DNA from: Allacma fusca
Lineage: Eukaryota; Arthropoda; Collembola; Symphypleona; Sminthuridae
NCBI GenBank assembly: GCA_947179485.1
Contig: OX359245.1
Coordinates: 77,115,067 to 77,179,066 of the forward strand
Length of the DNA: 64,000 nucleotides
Direction: 5' to 3'
In this document: piece by piece, positions 24,203-38,100 of the stretch
Layout: each line of letters begins with the position of its first letter
How positions within the stretch are numbered: the first letter of the stretch is position 1
Notes under the pieces: model-generated
Databases searched by the model: none
Told to the model about the DNA's origin: nothing
Seen by the model: only the letters and a program-made list of their open reading frames with translations
Position numbers and translations under genes: made by a program

Positions 24203-27200
24203 GGTCACAAATTGGTGTTTTTTGCTTCTTTTATGCTTGTTGCCGTTTCTTGGTTGAATGACTACGTAATGAGATTATGTACGAGTATTATGATTACGAT
24301 TATTTCAGCACAATTACATTTTGCACAAAAACATGTTTCGTTACTTTGTGGTATTAACGTTAAACATTTCATTCTAAATTTGGTTCATTTGTTTTTTACT
24401 AACTGGTGTTAGTAGATGTGCAAGGAGAGCAAATACAAGCGTCCGTTTTTGAAGACGTTACAAGTGTACAAATAAAGGTGCGCTTATTTATGCATAAACT
24501 GGAGAAGAAAACATAATATTAGTATAAAGAACTTTGTAAAACTAGATGCTTGAAACACCTGCTCAAATAGTTTATCGTACATTGTATTTAAACACGAATT
24601 TGGAATTTGTACATCTTTTTTAAACACAATGTCCAAGCTTTTAAACACCCACTAAATTTATCTGACTCTTAAATATCTTCTGACAAAAATGTTTGTGTTA
24701 ATAATTGATGTGTTTCTAAAGACACTTTGGATCAGACTGTCAGGAAACTCTCAGGTGTTAAAAAAATTTTTAGATCGATTTAAATCACAAGGAACTCCAT
24801 TCTTTATAATAAATTTCACAAATGCATTTATCTTGAAATGTTTACATACTTCATGTTTACAAGGATAGTTAAACCCGCCTCCCATTTTATAATAACTTAA
24901 ATGTGTATTTTTATGCAATGTTAATATTTTTTACGGTTCCATAAGTATCTAATGTATGTATATCTAATTGTGTATATCTAGGTGTGAAACGACAGGCTAT
25001 TGTTTGTGGAAAATTGTCTCCTCATATTTTTCATGCAGGGAGATGTATGTATTCGTCCCCTCCCTATTTTTATACGGTATTGAGGTCTTCCATTAAAACA
25101 CAAGTATAAAGTAATGTTATTAATATTAAACTATTTACGTGACAAAAGACCAGAAACAAACTGATTCTCCTAAAGAAATAAATGGTGTCTGAGGTTTGAT
25201 GTGTGGAAAAGGGATGATTACACCTCAATATCCACGGTGATCAATGGAGCAGGTATTTACAAAAATTGAATTTCAACTAGCTTGGATTGAGTTCCTATTA
25301 AAGTGAGAGTATTTTGCGCCTCACAGTACCAAACAGACCAGGTTACTGAATGAATTTGGTTAAGAATAATACGTATTTTTGGTTTGTGTTTTCTGACCAG
25401 AGCTTCCGGCAACAATATGTTTCAGTACTGTATTCGGGTTTTCAAACGAAATTATTGCAATCTGATATTAATGCACGAAAACAAAAAACCGCTGTGTATA
25501 TATAATACGATAATCCGTTTATAATATTTCTTCACTTTGCTCTGAAAAACTAGCAAACCAGCTTGAGCAATATTAATGGATTTCCTCAATTAAAACTGAT
25601 CATATTTGATGATAAGAACAGAAAGTGTTGTTCCCAAATATCATGATTCCTTTTTGGAACGCAAAGTACACTTAAACAGAATACTATAGTGCAAACAATC
25701 TAATGATTTCCGTGCAAAATCGAACACAAAAGCAAATTTTAATCCAGAAACAACTAAAATATTATTCCGGGAAATGACTACTTTCATGAGCATTCCTTTT
25801 GCGGTAACAGAACACTGGTTTAAAATTTTGGTACAAGTACAAAATCTATTGAAAAAAATTGAAGCTGACAATAATAATTTTTGATATACATAGAAATGTT
25901 TATTTTATTTGCTACATATACTTTTTACCACATAATATTTATCCCCGTCAGCGCGTTAACATAGTATGGAGGAGCACAAAATAAGTACAAGTCTTTTGTT
26001 AACAAGCACAGCACTTAACCTCTACAGGAAAAATTATAATCATCTAACGATTGGTCACAATTCACAAATGTCTGGGTATATATGCAAACAATTGTCTAGT
26101 CTGAATTCTGAACCAGACCAGTTTCATAAAACATGGATCAGACCAAACCTTTGACATCACTTTATTTGGACAATTAATTGTTTTAAAGGGAACAATAAGC
26201 CTTCGGAGAGTGCTGGGTGTAATTAAATACATCAGGGACCGGGTTCTAACCCTCCGTCAAACGATTCCATTTGATGGAGGGTTAGTTCATCATATCATCA
26301 AACCAAATATGTACTGACGTATAAATTCAAATTAAAACTTTCTCAACATCATTTGCTTCTTGAAATAATTCAATAATTGTTTCTGGAAAAGGGTTGGTTA
26401 TATCTTAATATTGATGGTGTTCAAAGGGACATAAAATTACAATAATTTAATTCTGACCAGCGAGGATTGAGTTCTTATAAATTTTAAATTATTGTTGCTC
26501 TCACAATATCAAACACGACTGGTTGCTGAACCCTCTTAAAAAACGTAATTGCAGAAGTTTTAATTCCCCTACAGGTAGGGATAGCAGGATACATTAAAGT
26601 TCGAAAAAAACTTTTACCGTGCCTATTTTGTTTCTGTTTTCATTGGCGTTGTCGTAAAACATATTTTGCGTTTTACTTCTCTTAAATGTAATACGTACTT
26701 TTGGTTTGTGTTTTCTGATCAAGCATCGGTGGAAGATATTTTCTCTCAATAATATTTTATCGCATCGGGTGTTCGGTTGAACAGTATTTATACATGAGCT
26801 CATAATCGCTGTGATGCATTAACCACTGCATACTATATCTCTTCTTCGCTCAGAAAAGTTGGCAAAAACCTATTGCAATCATACAGGATTACCAAATGAT
26901 AATATTATAAACATCATGATATGGGTTATTTTACTGTATAATCCAGTCAAATATCCGGATCTTTTATGTGTGAACTCAAACACAATCAAATTATAATCCA
27001 GAAACATTCCCAGAATATTATTCAGGGAAATGACAGCTTTCATAACCAAGCCTTGATCGGTAGACAAAATAAATTACTAGGAAACACCTTTCACATTTTG
27101 AAGGCACCTAACTTGTAAATTTACACTTGTTAATCCCCACTCCAAGAGTTTAATGAGAGGAACAACGTTGACTTCAAGATTAAACGGGAAAAGTAAAGTT

Positions 27201-27916
27201 CATCTAACCATTCAGGCGAATTCGACTAAGTAAGCACACAAACTGTAGGTTTCATTGCGCTTATATAACTTTTATGGATTTTATTTTTACTTAAAGCAAT
27301 AGAGGCTGATAATTGTTTTCAAAAATAGTATAATCAAAACAAAGCGATTAAAGTGGCTTCCTTTTTGCCGTTTAATGTCTGATATATTTTAATATAATTT
27401 AGTTAGAATAGCAATATACAAATTTTGATGTTATTTGTATTTGCAATTATCAGCTTCTAACTAGGAGTTACTTGATAATTGTGCCCCAATTGTATTATTT
27501 ATGTTTTTCGGTTTCAAGAACAGTAATTGTTTAATTGTTCAATGCAAAACTGTTTTATGGGTAACCATGGTCACTTCATAGGGTACGTCTTTACATCTTT
27601 GTTGGGACTTTACAGCAGCAACATTGTATATATTCCCGTATGTAGTAATCCGAATTCCAGCGAATTTATTACGCGGATCTGAATCTCCAAAGTTGGTGGT
27701 AGCAACAATTATATATACCTATATTGAATTTAAAACCAAAGAATGCTTTTGGTTTATAAAATTACATATGTTGTGCAAGGGTTATAAAAGGGGAAATCAC
27801 ATTAATGCATCACAATAACCAAAACAGAATAACACGCTTGATTTATAAGAATATAATTGCATAGATTTCAGTTAAGAAACATTCATAAAATTGAATTCAG
27901 AAAACGTTTGGCAAGA
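24203..27916. other. Long noncoding spacer with old internal duplication
   Basis: About 3.7 kb without a convincing gene. The left part (to about 24760) is receptor upstream flank. Two old diverged copies are visible: about 25190-25800 resembles 26370-27060 (shared GGATTGAGTTC, ACGTATTTTTGGTTTGTGTT, AATCCAGAAACA and GGGAAATGAC). The last about 80 bases are receptor 3' flank. Short open frames here have no recognisable motifs. Recurs in the second and third unit copies at 35165-38878 and 46127-49809. Confidence 0.55.
26246..26285. repeat. 16-base inverted repeat (hairpin)
   Basis: Arms CTAACCCTCCGTCAAA and TTTGATGGAGGGTTAG, one mismatch, with an 8-base loop. Present at the equivalent place in the other two unit copies (near 37208 and 48170). 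Confidence 0.65.
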
Positions 27917-28519
27917 TCAAGCAAAACGTCTCCACGAAAATACAAAGAAGTTTTCTCCGGTTACCATGAATCCCAGAAAATATCTGACAGACTGCAACAA
28001 AAAAACGAAACAACCCAACCATCCGTAAAGAATTAACCAAAAAACAATGATAATACTGGAGTTAGCCAATGACAACGCTTCAATGTCTTTTACGTTCCTG
28101 TCATTATTTAGTTGCTCTTGTGCGTTTTTGTAAATTCGGTTGCTGTGAATTCTGGCCCATTTATCCCACAGTCCCAATATGCCTGAGAATAAAAGGCGCT
28201 TAAATCTCTCTAAAGGACGGTTTCTAAAAATGGTGCTAAAATTGTCGACTTTTAAGAACTGCTTATAACGAAGGAAACTATCTGCAATATGAAAGTTGTG
28301 GTGGAACCCTTTCATATTTCGTGGTTTGGTTGCCCCAATAAACAATTCCCAATATCGAATGAATTCGGATTCCATAACCACCAGCGCTGTTTTGGGTTTC
28401 GAAAGTTGCGTATTCAGGAACTCATGATTCAGCTCAACTTCACAAATGTAATACATTCTATCCAGTAAATCATTAAGATAATCTGGATCGAATTGATTTC
28501 CTATGAAATGGGAAGGCAG
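27917..28519 (-). pseudogene. Ionotropic receptor 3' fragment (unit copy 1)
   Basis: An open frame of 179 codons (27917-28456) encodes only the last part of a receptor: YYICEVELNHEFLNTQLSKP, GILGLWDKWARI and the last membrane segment. Homology to the paralogues extends to about 28519, still in the second lobe, and then stops abruptly. M1, pore and M2 are missing, so it cannot form a channel. It has a longer C-terminal tail (GENFFVF) than its neighbours. Confidence 0.8.
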
Positions 28520-28806
28520 TAGTTGTAAAAGTCAGGCTTTAGGGAGATTCAAATTGTTTGGCGGGAACCAGTGCCGCTAAAAAAGGGCGCGCAATAAATT
28601 CAAATTTTTTTTGCGCAAACCACGCCCCCCCCTTAAGCCATTCATAAAAATAAAAGTTAATCAATTGAATTAATAACGCCCTGTATTAAAGTATTTCCTT
28701 GAAACTGTTTATTAATCTTTACATCATTTTATGTATCGTATTATAATTTATTTAATTTAATCGGAACACATTATTCAGCCTTTTTGAATATAATTTTTAA
28801 ATAGAA
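28520..28806. other. Spacer with short GC-rich block
   Basis: About 290 bases between a receptor fragment and the last exon of the membrane-protein gene copy. Near 28560-28635 it contains GGGCGCGC and CACGCCCCCCCC in otherwise AT-rich DNA. This may be a transposon relic; I could not define ends. Confidence 0.35.
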
Positions 28807-30430
28807 TCAGTCTTTGTAATTAATTTGTTTACGCGGTCGTAATATCATTGCTGCAGAACGTATGGTATTATTTTCCGAAATATGGCTGGCTGATGAATCG
28901 ACAGTTGGAACGTAAGTACTATCGTATTCATGTGTACTTCTGGTCGGCGTTACGGAATAGTTTGACCCAAATGAAGTGCTGTTGGATTCGTTACTTGCTT
29001 CTGAGTCTAAAATAAAAAACAACAGGTTAGTGTTTTAGCATAATTAGCCACCTGAATATATGGGGCAGAATATCCAACTTACATTGACTTACAGTATCAT
29101 AATGTACAACCTCTTCTAAGTCAATACTGCTTTCTCGAGGGATAGCCCTATTCCTATTGCAACACATTCGTAAACATTCTGGAACAACGTAATTCCTTCT
29201 TGCTTGATATCGTGTTTTGTGATAGTAACACTTGTACAATCGAAATCCCAGGAATGCGACGAATATACCAATTATGGGAATCGTTATCCATAAATAAACT
29301 AGAAAAATGCAAAACAATTTAAACATTATACATCGGAAAACCTTTTAAATGTTCTTTAGATTAGTCGGATTGTTAGATATTTGTAAGCATAACTTACGTT
29401 TGTACCCGAACAGCTCTAGTTCAATGAATTCCGTCCGATTCTCCAACCACTTCCCAATTTCTTTGGGCAAGAGGTCCTCAGGACACTTTTTTGAAAATTG
29501 TCGTCTTCGCAATCCATGTACAACCTCAGATGTTGCTACACAATTCCGAGATTTATTTGCAAATTCTACATAAATGCATCCATTAGTTATGCAGTCTGCA
29601 CAATCCAGTTGAGAGCTGCATCGTTTATCCCCTCTGTAAATTACCAATTAATAGGAAATCAAAATATTGTGATTTTTATCACTAACACAAAAAAATGTCA
29701 TATGACTAAAAAAGTAAAAATCCTTACTCCGCTTCAAACATTGGAACACTCAAATCCAATTTGGCTAGGAAAAGAATAATCAATCCTTTACAAATCGTCG
29801 CTGTCCAGGATCCCCTATGCCTATAGCGCCTTTCGGTGTCAGCTTTCCGAATCTTCCGTACGATTTTATCAATCTTGATTAAGGACGAAATTGCAAAATC
29901 TAATTTTTGCAGCGCCAATCCCGCCGCTAAATCATCAGGAAAATCTATGAAAGAAAAAAACCAAATAAATCTTCGCTGAAAAAAGCAAACAAATCTTTCG
30001 CTGCAAAAATATATACATAAAATCATACTTGCAGCTGTTTAGTTTATAAAGTGGTGAACTGAACGGAACTAGCCATTATTTGTATAGTTTTTCAAAGAAA
30101 ATTAATCACTCATTTTGTGAAAACCATGATTCAGTCAAAGTTCAAAGTCAGTTATAAAAATAAATCATCATCATCAATCATCATGTGTATTAATTAACGA
30201 AATTATTAACGAAAGTAGGTAGTGAATTGAACGGAACTACGACTGGTTTTGTGCAAAGGGAACTGAACTTAACTGAACGGCATGAAACATTTTTGGGTTG
30301 TGATTGAAACTGAATTTCAATTTTTGCCCTAAAACTACAAGTATGCATAAAACACAGAATCAATAAAAATCCCAGTATTATCTCACCCTCAATTAGGAAA
30401 GAAGTATCCTGCTTAGCCCTCTTGAAAACA
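28807..30430 (-). pseudogene. Truncated copy of the single-pass membrane protein gene (unit copy 1)
   Basis: Contains the last exons of the gene described at 50721-53422: about 28807-29006, 29083-29298, 29398-29633, 29728-29944 and 30387-30430, with the same GT-AG sites. The upstream exons are absent because the unit ends at 30447 and the next unit starts inside a receptor gene. It has no start or signal peptide of its own, so it can be expressed only as part of a chimera with the adjacent receptor fragment. Confidence 0.7.
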
Positions 30431-30447
30431 CTAGCTTTTTTACACAG

Positions 30448-31623
30448 AGTAAAACACCAACAAACCAAAATACATGGTATGAAATCACAGAAGTCACTGA
30501 ACAACCATCCTTTTTGAAATCTAACAACAGCGGAACCGCTACGACGACTGCAATTAAACATATTGTTGTTGAGATAAGAACCCACCAGATGTTGGCTTGA
30601 AACGGTGAAAGCAATAAATTTACATTTTTAATACTGCTCACTGAATCGGTTGTAATGAATTTAAATCCCATGAAATATATGCCCGTGTTTTCTAATTGAA
30701 AGTATCCACCTTGTCCAAGAGGTATAATTGTGTATTCTCCGACTACCAAAGATATACTTGGTACAATATCAGCAAAGTTCCAGGATTTATCCGTTAGAGT
30801 AAAATTTAAACTTTGCCACAAATTCTAAATACAACGCTTCCGCAGTGCACCTTAAAGAGTCTAACTTTGGCGGAAAGGCATCCGTCACAAAGGATTCGCT
30901 GTTGAAGGTTTTATCATTGATTATTTGCTCGAAATATTGAGCGTATTGCAAAAACCAGTAAATATTTCTGCCATCTTCACTAGTAGTTTGTACTTCTGCC
31001 ATTAAAAATTGATTCCATAAAAGTTTACCCGTCCCTGCTTTAGTTGATTTATACGGATACCATACATTCATTGGCTGTTTTGCGCATGGTTTGCACAGAA
31101 AGTACCAACTTTCAATCGCATATGTACTGTTGCAAAGATTTAGTCGAGAGTTCAAATTTGTGTTCGATTTCCTCAGGTTAATAAGAAATATGGCTGCGGC
31201 AAAGCGGGGATTAATCGTATTCTCAATCGTCTCAATGCTAGTAGAAGATGTAACGATGAAAGCGATTGCGTTACTTAGTGTTACTGAGTTCTTACCGACC
31301 CATGACAATTCTTCCAGTTTGTCGTCAACAGCAACTACAATTGTAACACAAGAGATACTTACAAATTTTGGTACAGTTATATGAACCTTCCATTTCGCAT
31401 CTGTATACATAGGTTTAAACGGCGTTGTTATCCGAATAACGTTATTTAATCGGACAGCAGTAGTTACCACGTCTACGAAATCTTGCGAAAGCTCAAAGAA
31501 ATCTATTGAACAGAATGGGAAATTCGAAAGAATGGGGTTCATATCAGCGGTTCCAAAAAATGTATTTTTACCGCATTGATGTTCTCGTTGAATCCCTGAC
31601 CTCAAAAACGAAAAACAGTTCAA
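30448..31623 (-). pseudogene. 5' part of ionotropic receptor, truncated and frameshifted (unit copy 2)
   Basis: Duplicate of the first about 392 codons of the receptor at 18532-20661. It ends at the unit junction right after the pore-like segment (FWFVGVLL), so M2, second lobe and last membrane segment are gone. An extra T at about 30826 shifts the frame. The frame then runs through the junction into about 17 codons of membrane-gene sequence read out of frame (ending at 30393). Confidence 0.88.
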
Positions 31624-33032
31624 TACCTGGAGCTCTACTTATTAAGTACTTATTTGAAGACAATTCCTGTTCCGAATCTTCACAGATTGATCAAGAACAG
31701 CTTCTTTAGGTTTTTAAATTACTTCAAAACTTTTGGGGACGAATCTAATTATGAAGGAATTGTAAAGGTTTTAGCGGAATTACATTTTGTACATAAACGT
31801 GTTGATTGTGTGGGATTAAGATTTAGGGGGTAGTAGATGTGATACATAGTTCAGCAAATTTACCATTTCATTGTAAAGATGTCACAAATGTACAAATAAA
31901 AGTATACTCTTGTTTATCAACTGGATAAGAAGACAATCTATTTGTATAACAAATAGTACCTTTTAAAACCAGATGCTCGAATCCCCTACACAAATAGTTT
32001 ATCATACATTTTATTTAAACACGAATTTTGAATTTGTGTATTTTGTGTGGATTGCTTTCAAATTGAAAACATCTATCAACTTACATTTTGTCGCCTACGA
32101 CGGCTCAAATATTACTACCCATAGTTTATCCATGCACTTAACACGTAAGGAAAATAAATATTGTAATGTTCTGAAAATTGTTCTACGTTTAACATATTAC
32201 TTTGAAATAGAATAATTTTGCGATTGCGCCCAAGAATTTAATAATTACGTCATTAAAACACTGGTTTAAATGTTTTGTACAAGTTCAAAAATCCATTATT
32301 AGTTGTAGCTGATATAATCGCAATAGTTTCTGATAATCATGGGAATGTTCATTTTTATTTGATACATAAAATTTTTCCGGTTACATAATGGAGCTACGTA
32401 ATATTTGTCCACATCAGCGCGTTCAGACAGTATAGAGCAGCACAAAATAAGTACACACCCTCTGTAAATAAGCACAGCACTTAACCTCTATCGGCAAAAA
32501 CGAACGTAAAACAATTTATGAGCTAACAAAATAAATCTGCAATATTCATTCCCAAATGGGCTCATTTTTGTTCATGAAGATAAAGTTTATGTTATTATTG
32601 GTGGTACCATCCCTAACGATGTAAGTTATGAGATAGCTCTGATTATGAGACTGGGGTTACCAAATGTATACCAATTAATAGGTTTCACAACGGTATAAGT
32701 GCCCAAAATTTTAGCCAAGGATTAAAACAACAGTGCTTTAAAATCTGAAGATATATTGAAGATGAGGTATGTATATGCCTTGTCTGTAACTTCCAGATCT
32801 GAAACGAATCAGCACAATATTGAAGAGTGTCATTTATGCTCGGAAAATACTTAAACGTACAAATAAACGCTTTTGGATGACCAATGGAGAATAAAACGGC
32901 TGACTAATCAGATTATAAGTGCATAGGGTTCAGTTGAGAAAAAATCATACAACGGAAATCAGAAAACATATTGAGAGATCAAGCAGGGCGTCTTCACGAA
33001 AATACACGAACGTTTTTCCAGGTTACAAGGTG
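31624..33032. other. Receptor flanks (unit copy 2)
   Basis: Duplicate of 20662-22070; no gene. Confidence 0.6.
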
Positions 33033-35164
33033 TCAAAGGAAATATCCGGCAGTCTCTACAACAAATACCACCATACAACCCAACCATCCGTAAAGAATTG
33101 ACCAAAAAATAATGATAACACTGGAGTCAAAGTCTTTTACGTTCACGTCATTGTTTAATCGCTCTTGTGCTTTTTTGTGATGTCGGTTGTTGTGAATTCT
33201 GGCCCACTTGTCCCACAATCCCAATATGCCAGAAAATAACAGACGCTTAAACCTCTCTAACGGTCGGTTTTTGAAAACGCTGCTCGGAATATCGTCAAAT
33301 TTCAAGAATTGCGGATAACGAAGGAAACCGTCCGTAACATGATAGTTGTGATGGAACCGTTTCATATTTGGTGGTTTCGTTGCCCCAATAAACAAATCCC
33401 AGTATCGAATGAATTCTGATTCCATAACAACAAGCGCTGTTTTGGGTTTCGAAAGTTGCGTTTTCAGGAATTCATGATTTAGCTCAAATTCACAAATGTA
33501 ATCGATTCTGCGCAGTATATCAATAAGATAATTTGGATCGAATTGCATTTCCTTGGAATGAGAGTGTGCCTTCATAAAAAATTGTGAGGCGATTCCATCG
33601 ATCAGCTGACATACATCACCAGTGCCGCAAACTATTTCGTCACGCGGAGTCGTGCAGTAGAATGTATAAAGATTTGACCGACATTCTAACATTTCAGGTT
33701 CGGTCGTTTTATTGTCGCGATCGCTGTCTCTGACAACCATGTAAAGAGTAAAATTTTCCAGCTCGGTTAAGTATTTCCATTTTGTTTCAAAGGGGTACCC
33801 AACTGAGTAATCCGATTTAATGACACCTTTGTATGAGTTTGTCAACACTATCCCCCCAAAAAGCCCACATGTGCAAATAATATAACAGAATCTTAGTATT
33901 GGCAAGTCTCTCTGGGCTTTCTCTTTCCAAGGTGTTTCACTATGACACTGTTCCAGCAAAATACCTACAAACCAAAGCACATGTAGTGACATCATAGAAA
34001 TCACTGAAGGACTGCTATTTCGGGACGAAAACCAAACAGATACCACTCCGACTGCCGTTATTAAGCCTGTTGTTGTTGATATTAAGGCCCACCAGACACG
34101 GTCTTTAAAGGGTGTAAGTAACACGTACTTATTTTTTATATTGCTCACTGAATCGGTTGTAATGAATTTAAATCCCGTGAAATATATACCCGTGTATTCT
34201 AGATCAAAATATGTTCCATGTCTAAGATGTAAAATCGCGGATTCTCCGACGACTGAAGATACACTTGGTGCATAACTGACAAATTTCCTGGGTTTACCGG
34301 GCAGAGTGAAATTCAAGCTTTCCCACAGGTTCAAATACAGCGCCTTCGTAGTGGACATTAATTAGTCTAACTTAGGAGAAAAGGCATCCGTAATAAGGGT
34401 TTTTCTGTGCCCGGCTTTATTGTGCATAACTTTCTCGAAATAAAGGGCATATTCTAAAAACCAATAAATATTTCTGCCATCTTCACTCATGCGTTCACAA
34501 AATGCTTGTCTGTCCCGTAATTTATTGATTTATACGGATGCCATACTTGTATTAGTTGTACTGCGCATTGTGTGCACACAAATAACCAATTTTTAATTGC
34601 GTATATGCGGTTTTGAAGACTTATTCGGGAGTTGGATAATATGCTCGATTTCCTCAGGTTTGCATGAGAAATATTGCTGCGGAGAAGCGTAAGTCAATCC
34701 TCCTTTCAATCGTCTCAATACTAGTAGATGGTGTTGCAATGAAAGCAATCGCGTTACTTATTGTAACTGTGTTTTTATTGACCCATCATAACGCTTCCAG
34801 CTTATGTCCAACTACAACGACAATCGTAACACAGGAGATACTTACGAATTTCGTTACAGTGGTATGAATGTTCCACCTCTCAGCCGTATAAACAGGTTTA
34901 AACGGCGCTCTTATGCGAATAGCATTATTTAGCCGGACGATAGTGTTTTTTTTACACATCTATGTAATCATGTGTAAGCTCAAAGAAATCTATCAAACAG
35001 GGTAGAAAATTCGATAGAATCGGTGTCAAATCACTTCTTCCAAAAATTAGTGTCTCATATCATTGATACTTTCGGGGAATACCTGACCTCAAAAATGAAA
35101 AACTGTTCAGTACCTTGAGCTGCACTTGAACCAGAACAAAAATGTTGCGCATAGAGAAAATCGT
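33033..35164 (-). pseudogene. Ionotropic receptor pseudogene (unit copy 2)
   Basis: Duplicate of 22071-24202 with the same breaks and the same ACG at the ancestral start. One amino acid differs in the open 441-codon part (SSVVGES against SSVIGES in copy 1), shared with copy 3. Another base differs near 34804 in the broken N-terminal part. Confidence 0.8.
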
Positions 35165-38100
35165 GGTCACAAATTGGTGTTTTTTGCTTCTTTTATGCTT
35201 GTTGCCGTTTCTTGGTTGAATGACTACGTAATGAGATTATGTACGAGTATTATGATTACGATTATTTCAGCACAATTACATTTTGCACAAAAACATGTTT
35301 CGTTACTTTGTGGTATTAACGTTAAACATTTCATTCTAAATTTGGTTCATTTGTTTTTTACTAACTGGTGTTAGTAGATGTGCAAGGAGAGCAAATACAA
35401 GCGTCCGTTTTTGAAGACGTTACAAGTGTACAAATAAAGGTGCGCTTATTTATGCATAAACTGGAGAAGAAAACATAATATTAGTATAAAGAACTTTGTA
35501 AAACTAGATGCTTGAAACACCTGCTCAAATAGTTTATCGTACATTGTATTTAAACACGAATTTGGAATTTGTACATCTTTTTTAAACACAATGTCCAAGC
35601 TTTTAAACACCCACTAAATTTATCTGACTCTTAAATATCTTCTGACAAAAATGTTTGTGTTAATAATTGATGTGTTTCTAAAGACACTTTGGATCAGACT
35701 GTCAGGAAACTCTCAGGTGTTAAAAAAATTTTTAGATCGATTTAAATCACAAGGAACTCCATTCTTTATAATAAATTTCACAAATGCATTTATCTTGAAA
35801 TGTTTACATACTTCATGTTTACAAGGATAGTTAAACCCGCCTCCCATTTTATAATAACTTAAATGTGTATTTTTATGCAATGTTAATATTTTTTACGGTT
35901 CCATAAGTATCTAATGTATGTATATCTAATTGTGTATATCTAGGTGTGAAACGACAGGCTATTGTTTGTGGAAAATTGTCTCCTCATATTTTTCATGCAG
36001 GGAGATGTATGTATTCGTCCCCTCCCTATTTTTATACGGTATTGAGGTCTTCCATTAAAACACAAGTATAAAGTAATGTTATTAATATTAAACTATTTAC
36101 GTGACAAAAGACCAGAAACAAACTGATTCTCCTAAAGAAATAAATGGTGTCTGAGGTTTGATGTGTGGAAAAGGGATGATTACACCTCAATATCCACGGT
36201 GATCAATGGAGCAGGTATTTACAAAAATTGAATTTCAACTAGCTTGGATTGAGTTCCTATTAAAGTGAGAGTATTTTGCGCCTCACAGTACCAAACAGAC
36301 CAGGTTACTGAATGAATTTGGTTAAGAATAATACGTATTTTTGGTTTGTGTTTTCTGACCAGAGCTTCCGGCAACAATATGTTTCAGTACTGTATTCGGG
36401 TTTTCAAACGAAATTATTGCAATCTGATATTAATGCACGAAAACAAAAAACCGCTGTGTATATATAATACGATAATCCGTTTATAATATTTCTTCACTTT
36501 GCTCTGAAAAACTAGCAAACCAGCTTGAGCAATATTAATGGATTTCCTCAATTAAAACTGATCATATTTGATGATAAGAACAGAAAGTGTTGTTCCCAAA
36601 TATCATGATTCCTTTTTGGAACGCAAAGTACACTTAAACAGAATACTATAGTGCAAACAATCTAATGATTTCCGTGCAAAATCGAACACAAAAGCAAATT
36701 TTAATCCAGAAACAACTAAAATATTATTCCGGGAAATGACTACTTTCATGAGCATTCCTTTTGCGGTAACAGAACACTGGTTTAAAATTTTGGTACAAGT
36801 ACAAAATCTATTGAAAAAAATTGAAGCTGACAATAATAATTTTTGATATACATAGAAATGTTTATTTTATTTGCTACATATACTTTTTACCACATAATAT
36901 TTATCCCCGTCAGCGCGTTAACATAGTATGGAGGAGCACAAAATAAGTACAAGTCTTTTGTTAACAAGCACAGCACTTAACCTCTACAGGAAAAATTATA
37001 ATCATCTAACGATTGGTCACAATTCACAAATGTCTGGGTATATATGCAAACAATTGTCTAGTCTGAATTCTGAACCAGACCAGTTTCATAAAACATGGAT
37101 CAGACCAAACCTTTGACATCACTTTATTTGGACAATTAATTGTTTTAAAGGGAACAATAAGCCTTCGGAGAGTGCTGGGTGTAATTAAATACATCAGGGA
37201 CCGGGTTCTAACCCTCCGTCAAACGATTCCATTTGATGGAGGGTTAGTTCATCATATCATCAAACCAAATATGTACTGACGTATAAATTCAAATTAAAAC
37301 TTTCTCAACATCATTTGCTTCTTGAAATAATTCAATAATTGTTTCTGGAAAAGGGTTGGTTATATCTTAATATTGATGGTGTTCAAAGGGACATAAAATT
37401 ACAATAATTTAATTCTGACCAGCGAGGATTGAGTTCTTATAAATTTTAAATTATTGTTGCTCTCACAATATCAAACACGACTGGTTGCTGAACCCTCTTA
37501 AAAAACGTAATTGCAGAAGTTTTAATTCCCCTACAGGTAGGGATAGCAGGATACATTAAAGTTCGAAAAAAACTTTTACCGTGCCTATTTTGTTTCTGTT
37601 TTCATTGGCGTTGTCGTAAAACATATTTTGCGTTTTACTTCTCTTAAATGTAATACGTACTTTTGGTTTGTGTTTTCTGATCAAGCATCGGTGGAAGATA
37701 TTTTCTCTCAATAATATTTTATCGCATCGGGTGTTCGGTTGAACAGTATTTATACATGAGCTCATAATCGCTGTGATGCATTAACCACTGCATACTATAT
37801 CTCTTCTTCGCTCAGAAAAGTTGGCAAAAACCTATTGCAATCATACAGGATTACCAAATGATAATATTATAAACATCATGATATGGGTTATTTTACTGTA
37901 TAATCCAGTCAAATATCCGGATCTTTTATGTGTGAACTCAAACACAATCAAATTATAATCCAGAAACATTCCCAGAATATTATTCAGGGAAATGACAGCT
38001 TTCATAACCAAGCCTTGATCGGTAGACAAAATAAATTACTAGGAAACACCTTTCACATTTTGAAGGCACCTAACTTGTAAATTTACACTTGTTAATCCCC

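Larger units (their letters stand above)
19487..30447. repeat. Tandem triplication, copy 1 (10,961 bases)
   Basis: First of three head-to-tail copies. The unit begins AGTAAAACACC inside a receptor gene (just after the pore-like segment) and ends TTTTTACACAG inside the 5' part of a membrane-protein exon region. Copy 1 continues leftward without a break into the rest of the receptor. It lacks a T insertion present in copies 2 and 3 (between 19866 and 19868). Confidence 0.95.

Noticed and set aside
26594..27067. Two minus-strand open frames of 62-69 codons, repeated in all unit copies
   Set aside because: Conservation is only due to the recent triplication; they have no motif and lie in old duplicated noncoding DNA.
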